Assembly (NCBI RefSeq): GCF_004210375.1
Contig: NC_134829.1
Span: 58,954,107 to 59,018,106 of the forward strand
Origin: Tachypleus tridentatus
Lineage: Eukaryota > Arthropoda > Merostomata > Xiphosura > Limulidae
Direction: 5' to 3'
DNA length: 64,000 nucleotides
Position numbers and translations under genes: made by a program. Positions 32,620 to 44,670 of this stretch are shown here, piece by piece. The stretch's first letter is position 1. Each line of letters starts with the position of its first letter. A model generated the notes under the pieces. It saw only the letters and a program-made list of their open reading frames with translations. It searched no databases and had not been told where the DNA came from.

Positions 32620-33895
32620 TTATTTATTATTTATTTCTGACTTGGTAGTAGTTTAGGTTTTAAAGTTTTTTAGGGGAGACCCTTAAGGCAAACCTGGGGC
32701 GCTCAGAAAGTTTTGTTTCTCTTCAGCCCCACTCGCGTATAAGGTAAGATGTGTCATGAGGAGAAAGAGAGAAAAAACGAATTGAATGATGTATTACAGA
32801 AAATAACGATAATATAGGAAAGTTGAGGAGCGGAAGAACTGGACTGATACCATTTGGACGGAAATCATCATGATCACGAGCAGGGAGACCAAGCTCCAGC
32901 AGGTCACAAATTCGTAAAGTAATCGGTGACATAAAGAGGGATAGAGAAAGGAGAGAGAGAGAGAGAAAGAAAGATAATAAAATATGGAGAGAGAAATAGA
33001 AAAGAGGATAGTGTGGAGAGTGAGATGAAGTGAGACAGAAGGTTCTTTCAGAGCTAGGGTTCCGGTGATCTGTAAATCAAATGGCGAGAAATTAAATGTG
33101 GGGGAAACCGGAGTGCCCGGAGAAAACCACTTTCACTGGTTGGAGGCGGAAAAAAATACCAACCCAGTGCCCAACCTGGTATGTAAAACGTTAATGACAT
33201 ATCAATGGGTAACACAGCATTGTCTGTTTTATCGGTAATGGTTATTACTGGTCTCTGTGGTTGGTAGTCCAGTTTAATGGTGAAGTATACTTTGCCCTGG
33301 CTTGAGGTGTGTCTGCCAGTCGGAATAATTGGCGAGTTTGGGAGTTTCTGTCAGTAGCTTTAGTGTAGTATTGTTTGGTAAGTTTGATGGAGGCGGTAAG
33401 CGGTTTTGCAGATTTTGTAACACTGAGTATTGTCTTTCAGTTATGTTACATGTGGCTGCACTATCATATTCGAAAATGGGTCTAATGAATGCTTTGTTTA
33501 TTGCGAGAATAATTTTGGGAGAACAGCCTTTGTTGGGGCCACTAATACGTTTAAGAAAGAAAATTCTATTACTTGCTCGGGTAGCGATTTTCTGAAAGTG
33601 TGGTGTCCAAGATAGGTTGTGAGTCATGGTAAGGCCTAGAAAAGTGATAGACTTTGTGAAGATGATGATAGTTTTATTGAGGTTAAGTTTAATGTTTTTG
33701 AATTTTTTTTCTGAAAAGTTATGTGATTAACATATATATTATAAAGTACTGGGCTGAGTACAGACCCTTGGGGCACGCCTGCGTTTAAACTGAATGGGTG
33801 TGTGACCGAGGTATTTATCTTAACACTTACCTTACGAATGGTAAGTGTATGGATGAAACAATATAAGACTTTCATTTGTATCTGATACTCAGCAA
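32620..33895 (-). mobile_element. Jockey-like LINE relic (partner of 3,900-5,265)
   Basis: Same 5'-truncated element with NAGVPQGSVLSPVLYNIY at about 33,740-33,800 and the same missing Y/FADD segment. It carries an additional deletion of about 95 bases in the thumb-like part near 33,390 and a small insertion near 33,295. Confidence 0.85.
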
Positions 33896-34547
33896 GCAGC
33901 TGGGAAAGAAAACAGATATGTTGTTATTCTACTCATAGATACACCGGTCACGTTACTGATGCAGCAACTATATGTGATTATATACCATCATCTTCGTATA
34001 CTAGATGGATTAACAAAAACCTCTATAGAGGAGTGGTAAGCCTTCAAAACTTTTTTGATATTATGCACTCAGCTTCTGTATATTCAAGCGAAATCTTACG
34101 AACTGGAAAGATACAAACCATATTTACGAAGTGGATTTTTATTAGCGTAATCTCAATAATCAGTAACTTAAAATTACGGCAAAAGATGTTCCCAATATTA
34201 CGTATTCAAGTCGATTCAAGGTAGAAATTTTGATACATCCACAACTTTGTCACACAAAAATTTTACAAGTGAAATACCAAAGGAAATGAAATGTACCTCA
34301 AGGTATAACATAATTGATAAAGAGAAGAACTGTAAGTGCTTTCGTAAAATTACAAGTTTCTGTGATTAGTTTAATAAGTTGACTCAGTTACTCAGCATAT
34401 AAATAAATAAAAAGTCTGCTGTTAAGAAACCGTTTAGAAGAACGCGTTTTATTTTTCGCACGAATCTCGCACTCTGTAAAACTTTCTATTCCTATCGGTG
34501 ACAGAAAATGAGCTAAAAAATATTTAACTTTCTGTTGTTTTCTTCAG
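33896..34547. other. Intron-homologous sequence upstream of the A2 exons
   Basis: Contains about 270 bases (34,048-34,310) that unit 1 lacks at the matching site near 5,420 but that resemble 46,915-47,140 in B2. So unit 1 probably lost them. Confidence 0.5.
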
Positions 34548-34955
34548 TGTATGTTCCAGCAGAAAACCTCACTTGCACTCGAGGATACCGAAGAGATGCT
34601 GACACGTGTTGTAAGTATATATAACACACAATAACGTTAATAGTTTCCATTAAACACAAAAAGATGACAGACTATTAATATCATGTAGTTTTGATACACT
34701 AACTTTGTTTTTTGATAATAAACTCGTTGATAGAACTATAAAAATCAACACTGAGTGAATAAATGCGTAGCTGTGTACTTTTAACGGTTTTAGATCCATG
34801 TCCTCCTGGTCACTATGACAATGGATTACAAACTTACTGCCTGCCGTGCCCAGGAGGGATTTATATGGCACATTTTGCTTCTGACGCCTGTATACTTTGT
34901 CCTGGAGATGAAATTACTCATGATGAAGGAGCTGATACAAAAGATCTTTGTAGAA
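34548..34955 (+). pseudogene. Copy A2: isolated cysteine-rich exon pair
   Basis: Exons 34,548-34,610 and 34,794-34,955 correspond to exons 2 and 3 of B1, with standard GTAAGT and GTAATG donors. The cysteines are kept. In exon 3, nearly all differences from A1 change the amino acid (T to I, A to L, S to P, D to H, N to T), which suggests relaxed constraint. As in A1, no Ig, membrane or tail exon follows. The frame is open, so a short spliced product cannot be excluded. Confidence 0.78.
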
Positions 34956-35012
34956 GTAATGGTTTTCTTTTATTGTTTTTATAAAGGTTAAAATATGTTT
35001 ATTTTTGTTAAA

Positions 35013-35300
35013 ACGGGTGACAACAGTTGTTGTAACGATTTGGTATGTTAACATTTTATGTCAAACTTATATTTACATAAAAACATGTTTTATATGACAA
35101 AGTGGTATTGTTTTGGTAAAATAGTTAAGAATTCCATATATATATTTACTTTTCCAGGAGGTTGCAACAGATGTTGTAACGATTTAGTATGTAATATTTT
35201 TTGTCAAAATCTTATATTTACATAAAAACATATATATGACAGAGTGGTATTGTTTAGGTAAAATAGTTAACAATTCCATATACATATATATTTACTTTCA
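35013..35300 (+). repeat. 144-bp tandem duplication
   Basis: The block with TTGTAACGATTT...TTATATTTACATAAAAACAT occurs at 35,013-35,156 and again at 35,157-35,300; unit 1 has one copy at about 6,120-6,262. Confidence 0.85.
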
Positions 35301-35412
35301 CGAATTATTTCCCCTCTACTTTCAATGATCATATCACGTAGACATTCTATGTACCTAATATTATAACTAAAGTAAAAGTTTTTATTGAAACATATGTAAA
35401 CAGAGCTGGTTT

Positions 35413-35666
35413 GATTTTTTAATTTAGCGTAAAGCTACAAGAGGGCTATTTGCTCTAGTCGTTCCTAATTTAGCAGTGTAAGATTAGAGGAAAGGCACCT
35501 ACCGCCAACTCTTGGGCTACCCTTTTACCAACGAAAAGTGGGATTGACCGTCAAATAATAACGACCCCACGACTGAAAGAGCGAGCTTATTTGGTGCAAC
35601 GGGAAGTCGAACCCGCATCTCTCGGATTACAAGTCGAGTGCCTCGACCACCTGGCTATGCCGGGCC
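35413..35666 (-). mobile_element. SINE, minus strand
   Basis: Full-length member from AATTTAGCGTAAAGCTACAA to the head GCCGGGCC; no clear target duplication. Confidence 0.88.
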
Positions 35667-35764
35667 ACCATACTATTAGAAAAATCACTTAAAGATTTTA
35701 CTCACGATGGAATTTCTTTATAAATACTTTCGTCTCTGACCAGATCATTCATGGACTACATAGA

Positions 35765-35870
35765 TATAGAACAATGGGACAGCTGTCCGTCCCTACCATG
35801 CATTGTGTTGAGTAAATCATTGTAGTACGCTTTTAAAAATAGAGATGGACAGCTGTCCCATTGTTCTATA
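35765..35870. mobile_element. 106-bp palindromic element (MITE-like)
   Basis: The 24-bp terminal repeat TATAGAACAATGGGACAGCT plus GTCC at 35,765-35,788 is matched exactly by its reverse complement at 35,847-35,870, around a 58-bp non-repeated centre. The inner GGACAGCTGTCC is itself a palindrome. Ends are TA, as in Tc1/mariner-related MITEs. Confidence 0.8.
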
Positions 35871-36879
35871 GCCTCTCTTTTCTTCTAGTGGAGAATGAGG
35901 ATCCTTTTCCAAGAGATTCGATTTCCAAGTTGGTGGGGAGGTGGACTGCTGAGGCGCATAAATCGCAGTAGAGAGTCTAAAGGAACAATAACACCTGAAA
36001 AGTATGATTTAATTATTTAGAAATTCCATATAGAAATATCATTCACTACAGAATAGGGTGGTGGTGTGGAAGGCATGATAACCTCGACATAATAACATAC
36101 AAAAACCAATGAAGTAAGACGTCAAATTTCAATTGACCCCTTAAAGTGGGATCCCTCATTCTACCCACAATGCCAATGACTAAGTTTTAGATTTAAATTA
36201 AAATCAACCAACATAAGTCCTCATACGTGTATTACAGATGTCGATCTTCCAACCTCAACGATGTACTCCATCTGTGTCGTGGGTCGTAGTGGAGGTTCGT
36301 AAGAATGTTACAGTTTCTTATATTCCGCTCTCCATCGATGTATCTTATTCCAAGGATGTTGCTGCACGTGGGTTGGTTTTGGTCAGTTTCACTCTGGAGA
36401 GACAGTTAATTTATCTGTGATAGACATTTTATGAAGACTGGATATTGGATTCCGAGATTGATATATCATTTTACATATTAAAATGTGCCCTATTCTGAAG
36501 TCGGGGGTGGTTTGGGATCCTCTCGGTCTTTTGAACTTCACGTGAAGACAACATGATCATCATCCTTCCACAGCATAGATGTCGGCTCCCAGAAGCATTG
36601 GTTTTGGTTATTGTTCGCTTTGCTTAGTGCGGTCTGTCACACTCTACACCCACCTGGATTATATTCTCTGATTTACCTACCGCTCGTATCTACCACACCT
36701 TTCTTGGATGGATTTAGAGTATACCTGATTCAGACGTGGTACTGTCTTCCACATCAGTACTTCGAATTTGGCTCTTGTCTCCAGATATGATCTTTGGATG
36801 ATTTTGACGGAACTTTCTTTTCTTCTTTCACGCTGGTTCCTCCACCTGTTCATTGTGGGATTCTAGCTATTCATGATGT

Positions 36880-36990
36880 GCTAAAAATACGTAGGTCCAA
36901 GAAATCTTGATAAAACTGAAATAGAAACTCTTATAATCCGAGCGCTTTCGAAAGGTGGACCTTTCTTCTTCAAGGATTTCAGCTATTTTT
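36880..36990 (-). mobile_element. Possible Penelope-like tail
   Basis: On the minus strand, CTTGAAGAAGAAAGGTCCAC then CTTTCGAAAGCGCTCGGATT and ATAAGAGTTTC. I associate this pattern with Penelope-like 3' regions. No coding support. Confidence 0.35.
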
Positions 36991-38534
36991 GTGATAGGAT
37001 GCAATATATTGTGTCAGATATAAGTTGTAATTTTCCTAAAATGAAAATGTATTTCCGATTGGTTCTTAACTTATTCCGCACTTCCTACATTTCCTCTTCA
37101 GTAAAATCTGATGCTTCCAAATTATAGCAGAACTCAAAGTGATATCTGGTAGAATTAAACAGAAAAAGACATAAACGTAGTAATAACACCTAGCACTTTC
37201 ACTGGTGGAAGGTTGTCACATGACAATTTTAATGAGTAATTTGCAATGGAGGGGATGCAGAAAGCTTGTGACATGCGTGAATATAAGTATTGCATATAGA
37301 GGGCAGAACTGAATGAGTGAAAGGAGATAAGTACTTGTCGGAAATACATTTTCAGTACAGAAAACTATAGCTTTCATAACAATATCATATAACATTTGAT
37401 GCAGAGGGAATATATATATTCAGATTAACCAGTTTGTAAAATGGTATCCCGGATGTATTGAAAATATTATTTAAAATCACAAAATACAGAAATGTTGAAT
37501 ACTAGAAACATCTTGACCTTCTCTAACCTACGAAGGAATGAGAAAGGTGCAGGTTACATCAACGAAAGTTTATATTCAAGAATAATTATTTCAGTGCCAA
37601 CAAAAGTAGTTGCATAACCAGAAAGCGTTAGAAATGTGTAACTGAGTAATTGTACATTTTAATTTAAGGTGAGAATTGACAGTTTATGAAGAGTAAAATG
37701 ACAGTGCAGAAATACATTATTTCCAAGGAACTTTCAAAATGTGATCACAATAATGGTTACAAGGTTTATAGATCAAAATAATTCATAGTGTTATAATATT
37801 GTAAGGCTTAAAAGCATACATTTAATAAAATGCATTAATTTATGCATATAATCTTGGCGGAACTGTTGTATTAAAGATTCAAAACTAGCATCATTTTATA
37901 AGGACATTGTGAATGTAACGGCTAAACACACTTCCTAAAGGTTATTAATGCAATTTAAAGGAAAGGTCTTACTTGTGTGAATATAATGTACCATTTATTT
38001 TTATCAGTATTTTATTGTAGAATTTGTATAATTAAAATTTGTAATTGTTCACAAGTTTTTAACTGCTGTATAATAAACTTACAAGAAAAATATACAGTTT
38101 TATCACCTCACAAAAATATACGACAAGAAACATGATAATCCGTTACCTTTTAAAAGGCACAATAATTTTACCAGTTGCATGTGGTAATATGTTCACGTAC
38201 AAGCACATTACAAATTTTAATGATACCACTATGTAACACAAATTTTGTTCCTGGATAGTATGTGTTACTTCTTAATTGCTTATGTTGTAAAAGTACAGAA
38301 AATGGCCATTATTTGCTTCAAACCTTGCTTTTGTTGCGTGGATAATGAAATTCCAAAATTAAGATAATTTCTTTGTTAAAACAGGAAAATTTGCACATTT
38401 TCATTTACAAAAGGTCTGAATGAAACAATACATGAATCAAAATCTACATGTATTTTTGTTAAAGTTACACAAAAATGTATAGAAATGAGTAGTGTTTCGA
38501 GACTTGCGACTGTAATGTAAATCACTTAAACGTA

Positions 38535-38905
38535 TCAGCCCCCAAATATAGCCTCGACATTAGACTTTGTTAGACCAAGGCCTCTGATCAAGTCATCGAG
38601 GTCTCTTTGGTTGGGGTCGTGTGGGTTTCTCTCACCAGCTGCACCTCTGAAATTGTAATCTGGATCTTCAACGTCGACCTCCTCTTCTGATTTGCTGCTC
38701 TCTTTTGAAGATGGCTGCTTTCTTTCTGGCAAATTGGATACGCTGAGGCGATGGATGATGGAAGGTTCGAATACATGATAGCAAAACCATTCTTATCAAC
38801 CCGACATTTGGAAAAGTTAACCACGCAGAAGTAGCAGTTGATTGAGTGGTCAGTGGGTTCACGCCAAATTCTTGAAATAGTGAACTCCATGTACTCTGTA
38901 CCATC
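38535..38905 (-). pseudogene. Relic exon of the WREP/CYFC family (partner of 6,462-6,832)
   Basis: Better preserved than its partner: reads MEFTISRIWREPTDHSINCY then FCVVNFSKCRVDKN. After the same frameshift it continues SEEEVDVEDPDYNFRGAAG and QRDLDDLIRGLGLTK to the stop at 38,535-38,537. The acceptor TTTTTCAG is just upstream. The shared frameshift shows it was already a pseudogene when duplicated. Confidence 0.65.
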
Positions 38906-41487
38906 CTGAAAAAGAGCAAAATAAAATTATTATGAAGAATAAATTTATCTCATCCACAACTAATGTGTAAGAGGTTCATGCAAAATATTTTATATGTGAT
39001 ACTTTTCTATAATATTGGAATTAAAAAATAAATTAAAATACATTTAAATTTTAAAAGATCTAAAATTTTATATTATAAAATCTTGCTATTCGAACAAGCA
39101 AAAATTGTCCATCTTACCATCTAAAGTTTTTTACAATGTTCACAGGTAAAATGAGGTGCTCAGGGTTTGTTTTGATCCCTGCCAGACATGCCGAAAAATT
39201 AATGTAACCAAGCAACCCAGAAAAGAACTTATCATTACCGACTTTTAATAATGCAGAAATATAAACATCCAAATATAGTCAACTACGTGGATAGCTTTCT
39301 TGATGGTGATGAATTCTGGGTTAGTGTTTTTGTGTGACGTACATGTTAAATCTCTTATATTTCTAATCTTACCTGTTTTAGAGTGTAGGTTAACGTACTG
39401 TTTTTATTTAATTAAGTGGTCAATTTCAAGCAACCCTACAAGTTTAAGAATATTTTTACATATCACTCTCAGAGGTCTGCTTTGTTTAAATTATAATTAT
39501 AAATAATACGCAATAATTTTAGTGTGGGAGGATGCAGCCACATTTGCTTTAACACAATAACTTTATATTTCCATTCTCAGCTTCTACCAGTATGTTATCT
39601 CTTATGAGCATCTGTAATTTTTAATATGCTTGATTCATCTTCCTGGTATGTTTTACACATAATGTTTTATACGTAGTTATTTTATTCAAGAAAGGTTGAG
39701 TATGTTACATTATTAGCAGCTATTACAATACACTCAAATGTAGCATTATCTACAAAACTGTAAACATTGTTTAGTGTGTAATACAATAAATATTAAATTA
39801 TTAAATTTTCAGTCTCTCACACAAAATACAATCCAATGTAATCTTTTATAAATTTTGGGTAACAGATTACAGCATTAATTACCAATATATAAAAAGAGTG
39901 TACTTCAAAAAACGAAAAACATCTTTTGACGTAGAAAAAATAAAAGTTAGAAATTGAAGAATTAACAAAAATGTATAAGAGTGGTCTTTACAAATTCACG
40001 TTTCCTTTCTAAGAAAACCTGATAGTTCAAATAAAATACATACTGTATAAACTTACAAAGTGGTTTGGCATGAAAATGGGTTAAAAATTTACAATTATAG
40101 AATTGATTTTATCGAAAAATCACAAACTAATTAAAGATATCAAGAGCATATATTTAAAAACTACTGCAGGCAACAGTCTAGTCTTTCAAGATTACATGGA
40201 AACATGAAAAATCTACTGTGTATGTTGTGCAAGTAATATTATGCTGAGCATTGTTTATCTATAATAATAAAATGGTGTGTATCTGTGTATGTGTGTGGGC
40301 CACCACAGCTCTAAAAGGAAAGAACCTTGAAATGTGACATTTTGCACCCTTGCTAAGTGGATCTCGACGGTATGAATCTGAGTATTAGTACTTATACACT
40401 TGTGTATGTATTCTTTTTATGTGGAAAGGTAGCAAAAGAAAAGAAGTGGTACCTTGTATAACAACTTCACGAATATAAAATAGTCAATAAATGTTCGTGA
40501 AGATGTTTTCCAATAATGAGTTTTATGTCATGTTCCTGAGCAAGAAAACTATATAGGTTGTAGTTTTATGCTGAAATAGGCTCAGAATATCTACAATCAC
40601 ATAGTCATGTAGCAGAGGTGGTCTGGGTCCCTTTTGGGGGCATGCCATTTTATTATGAGATGGGGCTCATACCATCCCACCAGTAATCAGAGTCATATGT
40701 GATCTTTGAATTACATACAAGGAAGCCCGTGTCCACCTCGATCACACAAAATATATGGACCTAAAAACAAGACAGTTGCTCGGTACATTCGTTCATATAA
40801 GATATAATACATAGAAAAACCAATGTGTCTCGGTAATCGTACTTTCCTGAAGTGGCTTTTGTCATGTTATTTAGCAATAAAAGTATTGCTTAATATCGTA
40901 CTGTAAAGATAAAACGAAATATATAAATAACAAAAATGGAAAATATTAAATAACTTCATTTTTCATTAACAACATTGGTAACATAACAGCAAATACCTTA
41001 GTTCAAAAATAATTTAAGTTTAAAATTACCCAGAGGTAGTTACTCAAGGTTGTGGGTGTCAACCTACAAAGCCCACACTTTATTCACGGCCAGCTTTATA
41101 CTGGATGTTGCGGTTTGTAAGATCCTTTACCTCTTGGCAACAGATGTTAAAACAACTAATATATCAACCAAATAACATGATGAAAGTAATTCTGGTATTT
41201 TATTAATGTAAAGAAACTTTGATATTTTTTGTTTTAATTAATTTTTATGTTGTTGTCTCCAACTTTCACAAGAAATACATATATATATATAAAATATTGA
41301 ACACAACAAGCACACTGATTTAACTTTTAAATAAATTAATATTTCATTTAGATACCCCAGGCAATACAAGATTTTCATCTCAACAACATAGTTCACAGAT
41401 ATATTAAAAGTTACAACATTTTACTTGGGAAAGATTGGACCATAAAATTAGATAAGTGCTTAAACATATAATGACTTAATGAACACA
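38906..41487. other. AT-rich interval without a supported gene
   Basis: Partner of 6,833-9,420. It then jumps to the equivalent of 10,935, so the kinase relic and a SINE are missing here. Confidence 0.55.
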
Positions 41488-41560
41488 AGTGATCCGCAAG
41501 TGATTGCGGCTCTATGTTCCTTGATGGAATCGAGTGGTGAATGAATGATGAATGATATAC
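41488..41560 (+). repeat. Possible non-LTR element 3' tail (partner of 10,935-11,020)
   Basis: Same CGCAAGTGATTGCGGC block and (GAATGAT)n tail, joined directly to the equivalent of 9,420. Confidence 0.35.
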
Positions 41561-41940
41561 GATATATAGTTGTCACTTACACAGACGGACTCTTTTATTA
41601 TTCTAGATATAACAGACATATCAGATGCGTAAGGTAGTGTTTTGATATATAAAATAATAGAAACATAATTAGAGTTATACCAATAAAACGGCCTGGTTTA
41701 ATAATGTGGTTTAATAATTACCTTTGATTTTATTCGATCAACAATTCCTTTATAGTACAAATGGTAGGAAAGGCAAAAACAAATGAGTTGAAATCAAAAT
41801 AAATAAATAAACACCGTATCGCTGGATCTGTTAACTAATGTGAAACTTTTCCAGTAATCCGTATTGAGTTACCTCTCCTCAAACATTTAGATTTTTTCAT
41901 GAGGATGGTGTTGACGAATAACCGTTTTCCCTTCAGTTTG

Positions 41941-42222
41941 GGCCTGGCATGGCCAAGCGCGTAAGGCGTGCGATTCTTAATCCGAGGGTCGCGGGTTCGC
42001 GCCCGCGTCGCGCTAAACATGCTCGCCCTTCCAACCGTGGGGGTATATATATATGTGACGGTCAATCCCACTATTCGTTGGCAAAAGAGTAGCCCAAGAG
42101 TTGGCGGTGGGTGGTGATGACTAGCTGCCTTCCCTCTAGTCTTACACTGCTAAATTAGGGACGGCTAGACAGATAGCCCCCGAGTAGCTTTGTGCGAAAT
42201 TTCAAAACAAACAAACAAACAA
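41941..42222 (+). mobile_element. SINE at a rearrangement breakpoint
   Basis: Near-consensus full-length SINE with a (TA)n insertion at about 42,046. The left flank matches 11,398 in unit 1; the right flank matches 21,537. There is no target duplication, as expected if the right flank was replaced. Confidence 0.92.
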
Positions 42223-43935
42223 GGTATTTATGTACACCATACAATATATTGTAGAAAAATATCATTTTTCATAATGAAAATAACAAATCAAACAAGAAAT
42301 TCTTAGAAATAAAGTTTTCTCCCATTTTATTTTTCTTTACCTTAGGTACTTTTTCTCATTTCTCCACAAAAGTATAATTCACAGTAGACAAAAAAATCAA
42401 GGTTAACAGAATGTTCTCGCGCTTTCGTGAAGTACATTTTTTCAGTTGATTAACACAAAATCGGAGTTCGATTATTTAATCTATCGTTTCTTTATTCACT
42501 AAGACAGCACGTCCTGGTGTTAGCGTACCTTGAGGGTTTATTTTTCGCATCCCGCTGTTAAACAATTTCTCTCACACTTTAGGAAAATGGATTCGCTACA
42601 AGAGAGACAGTAAAATTCCAATATTTGTAAAACAGTTGACAATGAATACCTTTTTCTAGCTGTCTTTTCTCTAGTTCAAAATACAAAACTGCTGAGCTTA
42701 CAAAGTACTTGCTCAGTTTTACGCTAAAATTATGAAAGAAACAAAAATACCTTCACTTCGTTTTTATGAGCCTAAAAACACACACCTAAGATTATTTATT
42801 ATACTTTTCGTGGTGACACCTTTGTATTTTATGCTTCATCAATCACTTCAAAAAGAATCATTCGAGGTTATTTCACCTTATTTATAAGAGAGCTTCTCTT
42901 TTCATTAAGGACATTTTTTATAAACTAAATTATGACAGCGATATAATTTAGAGTGTCTTTGAGATCTTATGAACATGATAATCCATGTTAAAACTGTGTA
43001 TAACAATCGATTCTGCACATTAAGCTCTAATCTAACTGTAATTAATATACTCACAAGCGTAAATAACAATAAATATCTATTTTCCTTAACTCCTTCAGCA
43101 CCTTTATTTTGTACAATGTGTAAGCAAAGTTCATCGTTTTTCTATCATCTTAATGACGAGAAAAACCACTTGTAGATGACATATATACACTGCTAGCCAA
43201 ACTCTTATGGCCAATGAACATAAAGAGAAAATATGCATTTTGCGTTGTTAAACTGAACCACTTATTTGAGTAGAGCTTCGAAAGATGGAAATAAGAAAAG
43301 GAAAAAAAAAAAAATTTTTAGCACTTAGTAGGGAAAATGTGAAAACTATGAAATAAGCCTAAATACTATCTGGTCAAATGTTTAAGACCATACCAAAAAG
43401 TAGTCCTAAACAGGATAGAAAATGCCCAACAAGAAGTCTCAGTAGTGAGTTGCACGGCTGTCAATGCGAATAACTTCAAACATTCGCTTTGGCATGATTC
43501 ACAGAAACGTTTGCAGAAGACTGACTGGAATGTTATTCCAAGTGGTGAAGATGGCTTTATGAAGATCATGCACTGTTTGAAATTGACGTCCATTTCTATA
43601 GACTTCCTTTGCCATACACCCCAAACATTTTCATTGGGGTTCAGTTTTCACGAACACGCTGAATGGTCCAAAAGAAACGTGTTATTCTCCATGAAAAAGT
43701 CCTTTGTCCTGCGGGTATTGTGGATTTCAACGTTGTCCTGCTGAAAGATTCAGTCATTTTCACACAAGCGAGGGTATTCAGTCAATAAGAATGACTGCCA
43801 ATATCGCCAACTGCTGTTTGACGCCCCTGTATAACCTGAAGCTCCATTGTTTCATGGAAGGAGAAAGCACCCCAGATCATAATGGAAGCTCCTTCACTGT
43901 GTCGTGTAGGAAATGTCTTCGGTGAGATATCCTTG
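42223..43935. repeat. Third copy of the B-downstream region
   Basis: Matches 21,537-23,194 and 54,361-56,071 and is cut by the gap. It has its own substitutions and is not a duplicate read of either. It keeps the 65-bp stretch before the Tc1 element that copy 1 lost. Confidence 0.9.
43188..43935 (-). mobile_element. Tc1-family transposon, copy 2 (cut by gap)
   Basis: Left terminus CACTGCTAGCCAAACTCTTA, then the C-terminal half of the transposase down to the stop at 43,439-43,441. The rest is lost in the assembly gap. Confidence 0.88.
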
Positions 43936-44435
43936 NNNNNNNNNNNNNNNNNNNNNNNNNNNNNNNNNNNNNNNNNNNNNNNNNNNNNNNNNNNNNNNNN
44001 NNNNNNNNNNNNNNNNNNNNNNNNNNNNNNNNNNNNNNNNNNNNNNNNNNNNNNNNNNNNNNNNNNNNNNNNNNNNNNNNNNNNNNNNNNNNNNNNNNNN
44101 NNNNNNNNNNNNNNNNNNNNNNNNNNNNNNNNNNNNNNNNNNNNNNNNNNNNNNNNNNNNNNNNNNNNNNNNNNNNNNNNNNNNNNNNNNNNNNNNNNNN
44201 NNNNNNNNNNNNNNNNNNNNNNNNNNNNNNNNNNNNNNNNNNNNNNNNNNNNNNNNNNNNNNNNNNNNNNNNNNNNNNNNNNNNNNNNNNNNNNNNNNNN
44301 NNNNNNNNNNNNNNNNNNNNNNNNNNNNNNNNNNNNNNNNNNNNNNNNNNNNNNNNNNNNNNNNNNNNNNNNNNNNNNNNNNNNNNNNNNNNNNNNNNNN
44401 NNNNNNNNNNNNNNNNNNNNNNNNNNNNNNNNNNN
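43936..44435. other. Assembly gap (500 N)
   Basis: Exactly 500 undetermined bases, a conventional placeholder length, so the true distance is unknown. Sequence on the two sides is not collinear with any one unit. Confidence 0.99.
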
Positions 44436-44670
44436 GTGAAGCCTAATAATTATGTTTAATGTCACATTTGCTCGCAAATATTTCTGACTCATTTTTCTCA
44501 ATATGCTTATTTTAAGTCAGTGGTGTGCGGAAATCTCGTTTTGGGAGATTACTTTAATACTAGAACTCGTTAGTATGTCTCATTTACAGCGATCAAAAAT
44601 ATATTTTTTTTATGCGTTGTATCTATCGAAAAGTATCGAAAAGCTTTTCATTCTCTACAGTTAATTAGTA
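44436..44670. other. Right flank of the gap, no feature
   Basis: Single-copy-looking sequence with no counterpart in unit 1. Confidence 0.45.

Larger units (their letters stand above)
35390..38430. other. 3-kb block absent from unit 1
   Basis: Inserted between sequences that are adjacent at about 6,355 in unit 1. It contains a minus-strand SINE, a 106-bp palindromic element and a possible Penelope-like tail. The rest (35,890-36,860 and 37,000-38,230) shows nothing I recognise. Its 3' part (38,230-38,430) resembles 12,790-13,110. Confidence 0.6.

Noticed and set aside
33329..33595. Plus-strand frames over the LINE relic
   Set aside because: They are antisense to the recognisable reverse-transcriptase frame.
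43782..44501. Long open frames of 177-239 codons
   Set aside because: They are made by reading undetermined bases in the assembly gap as residues.
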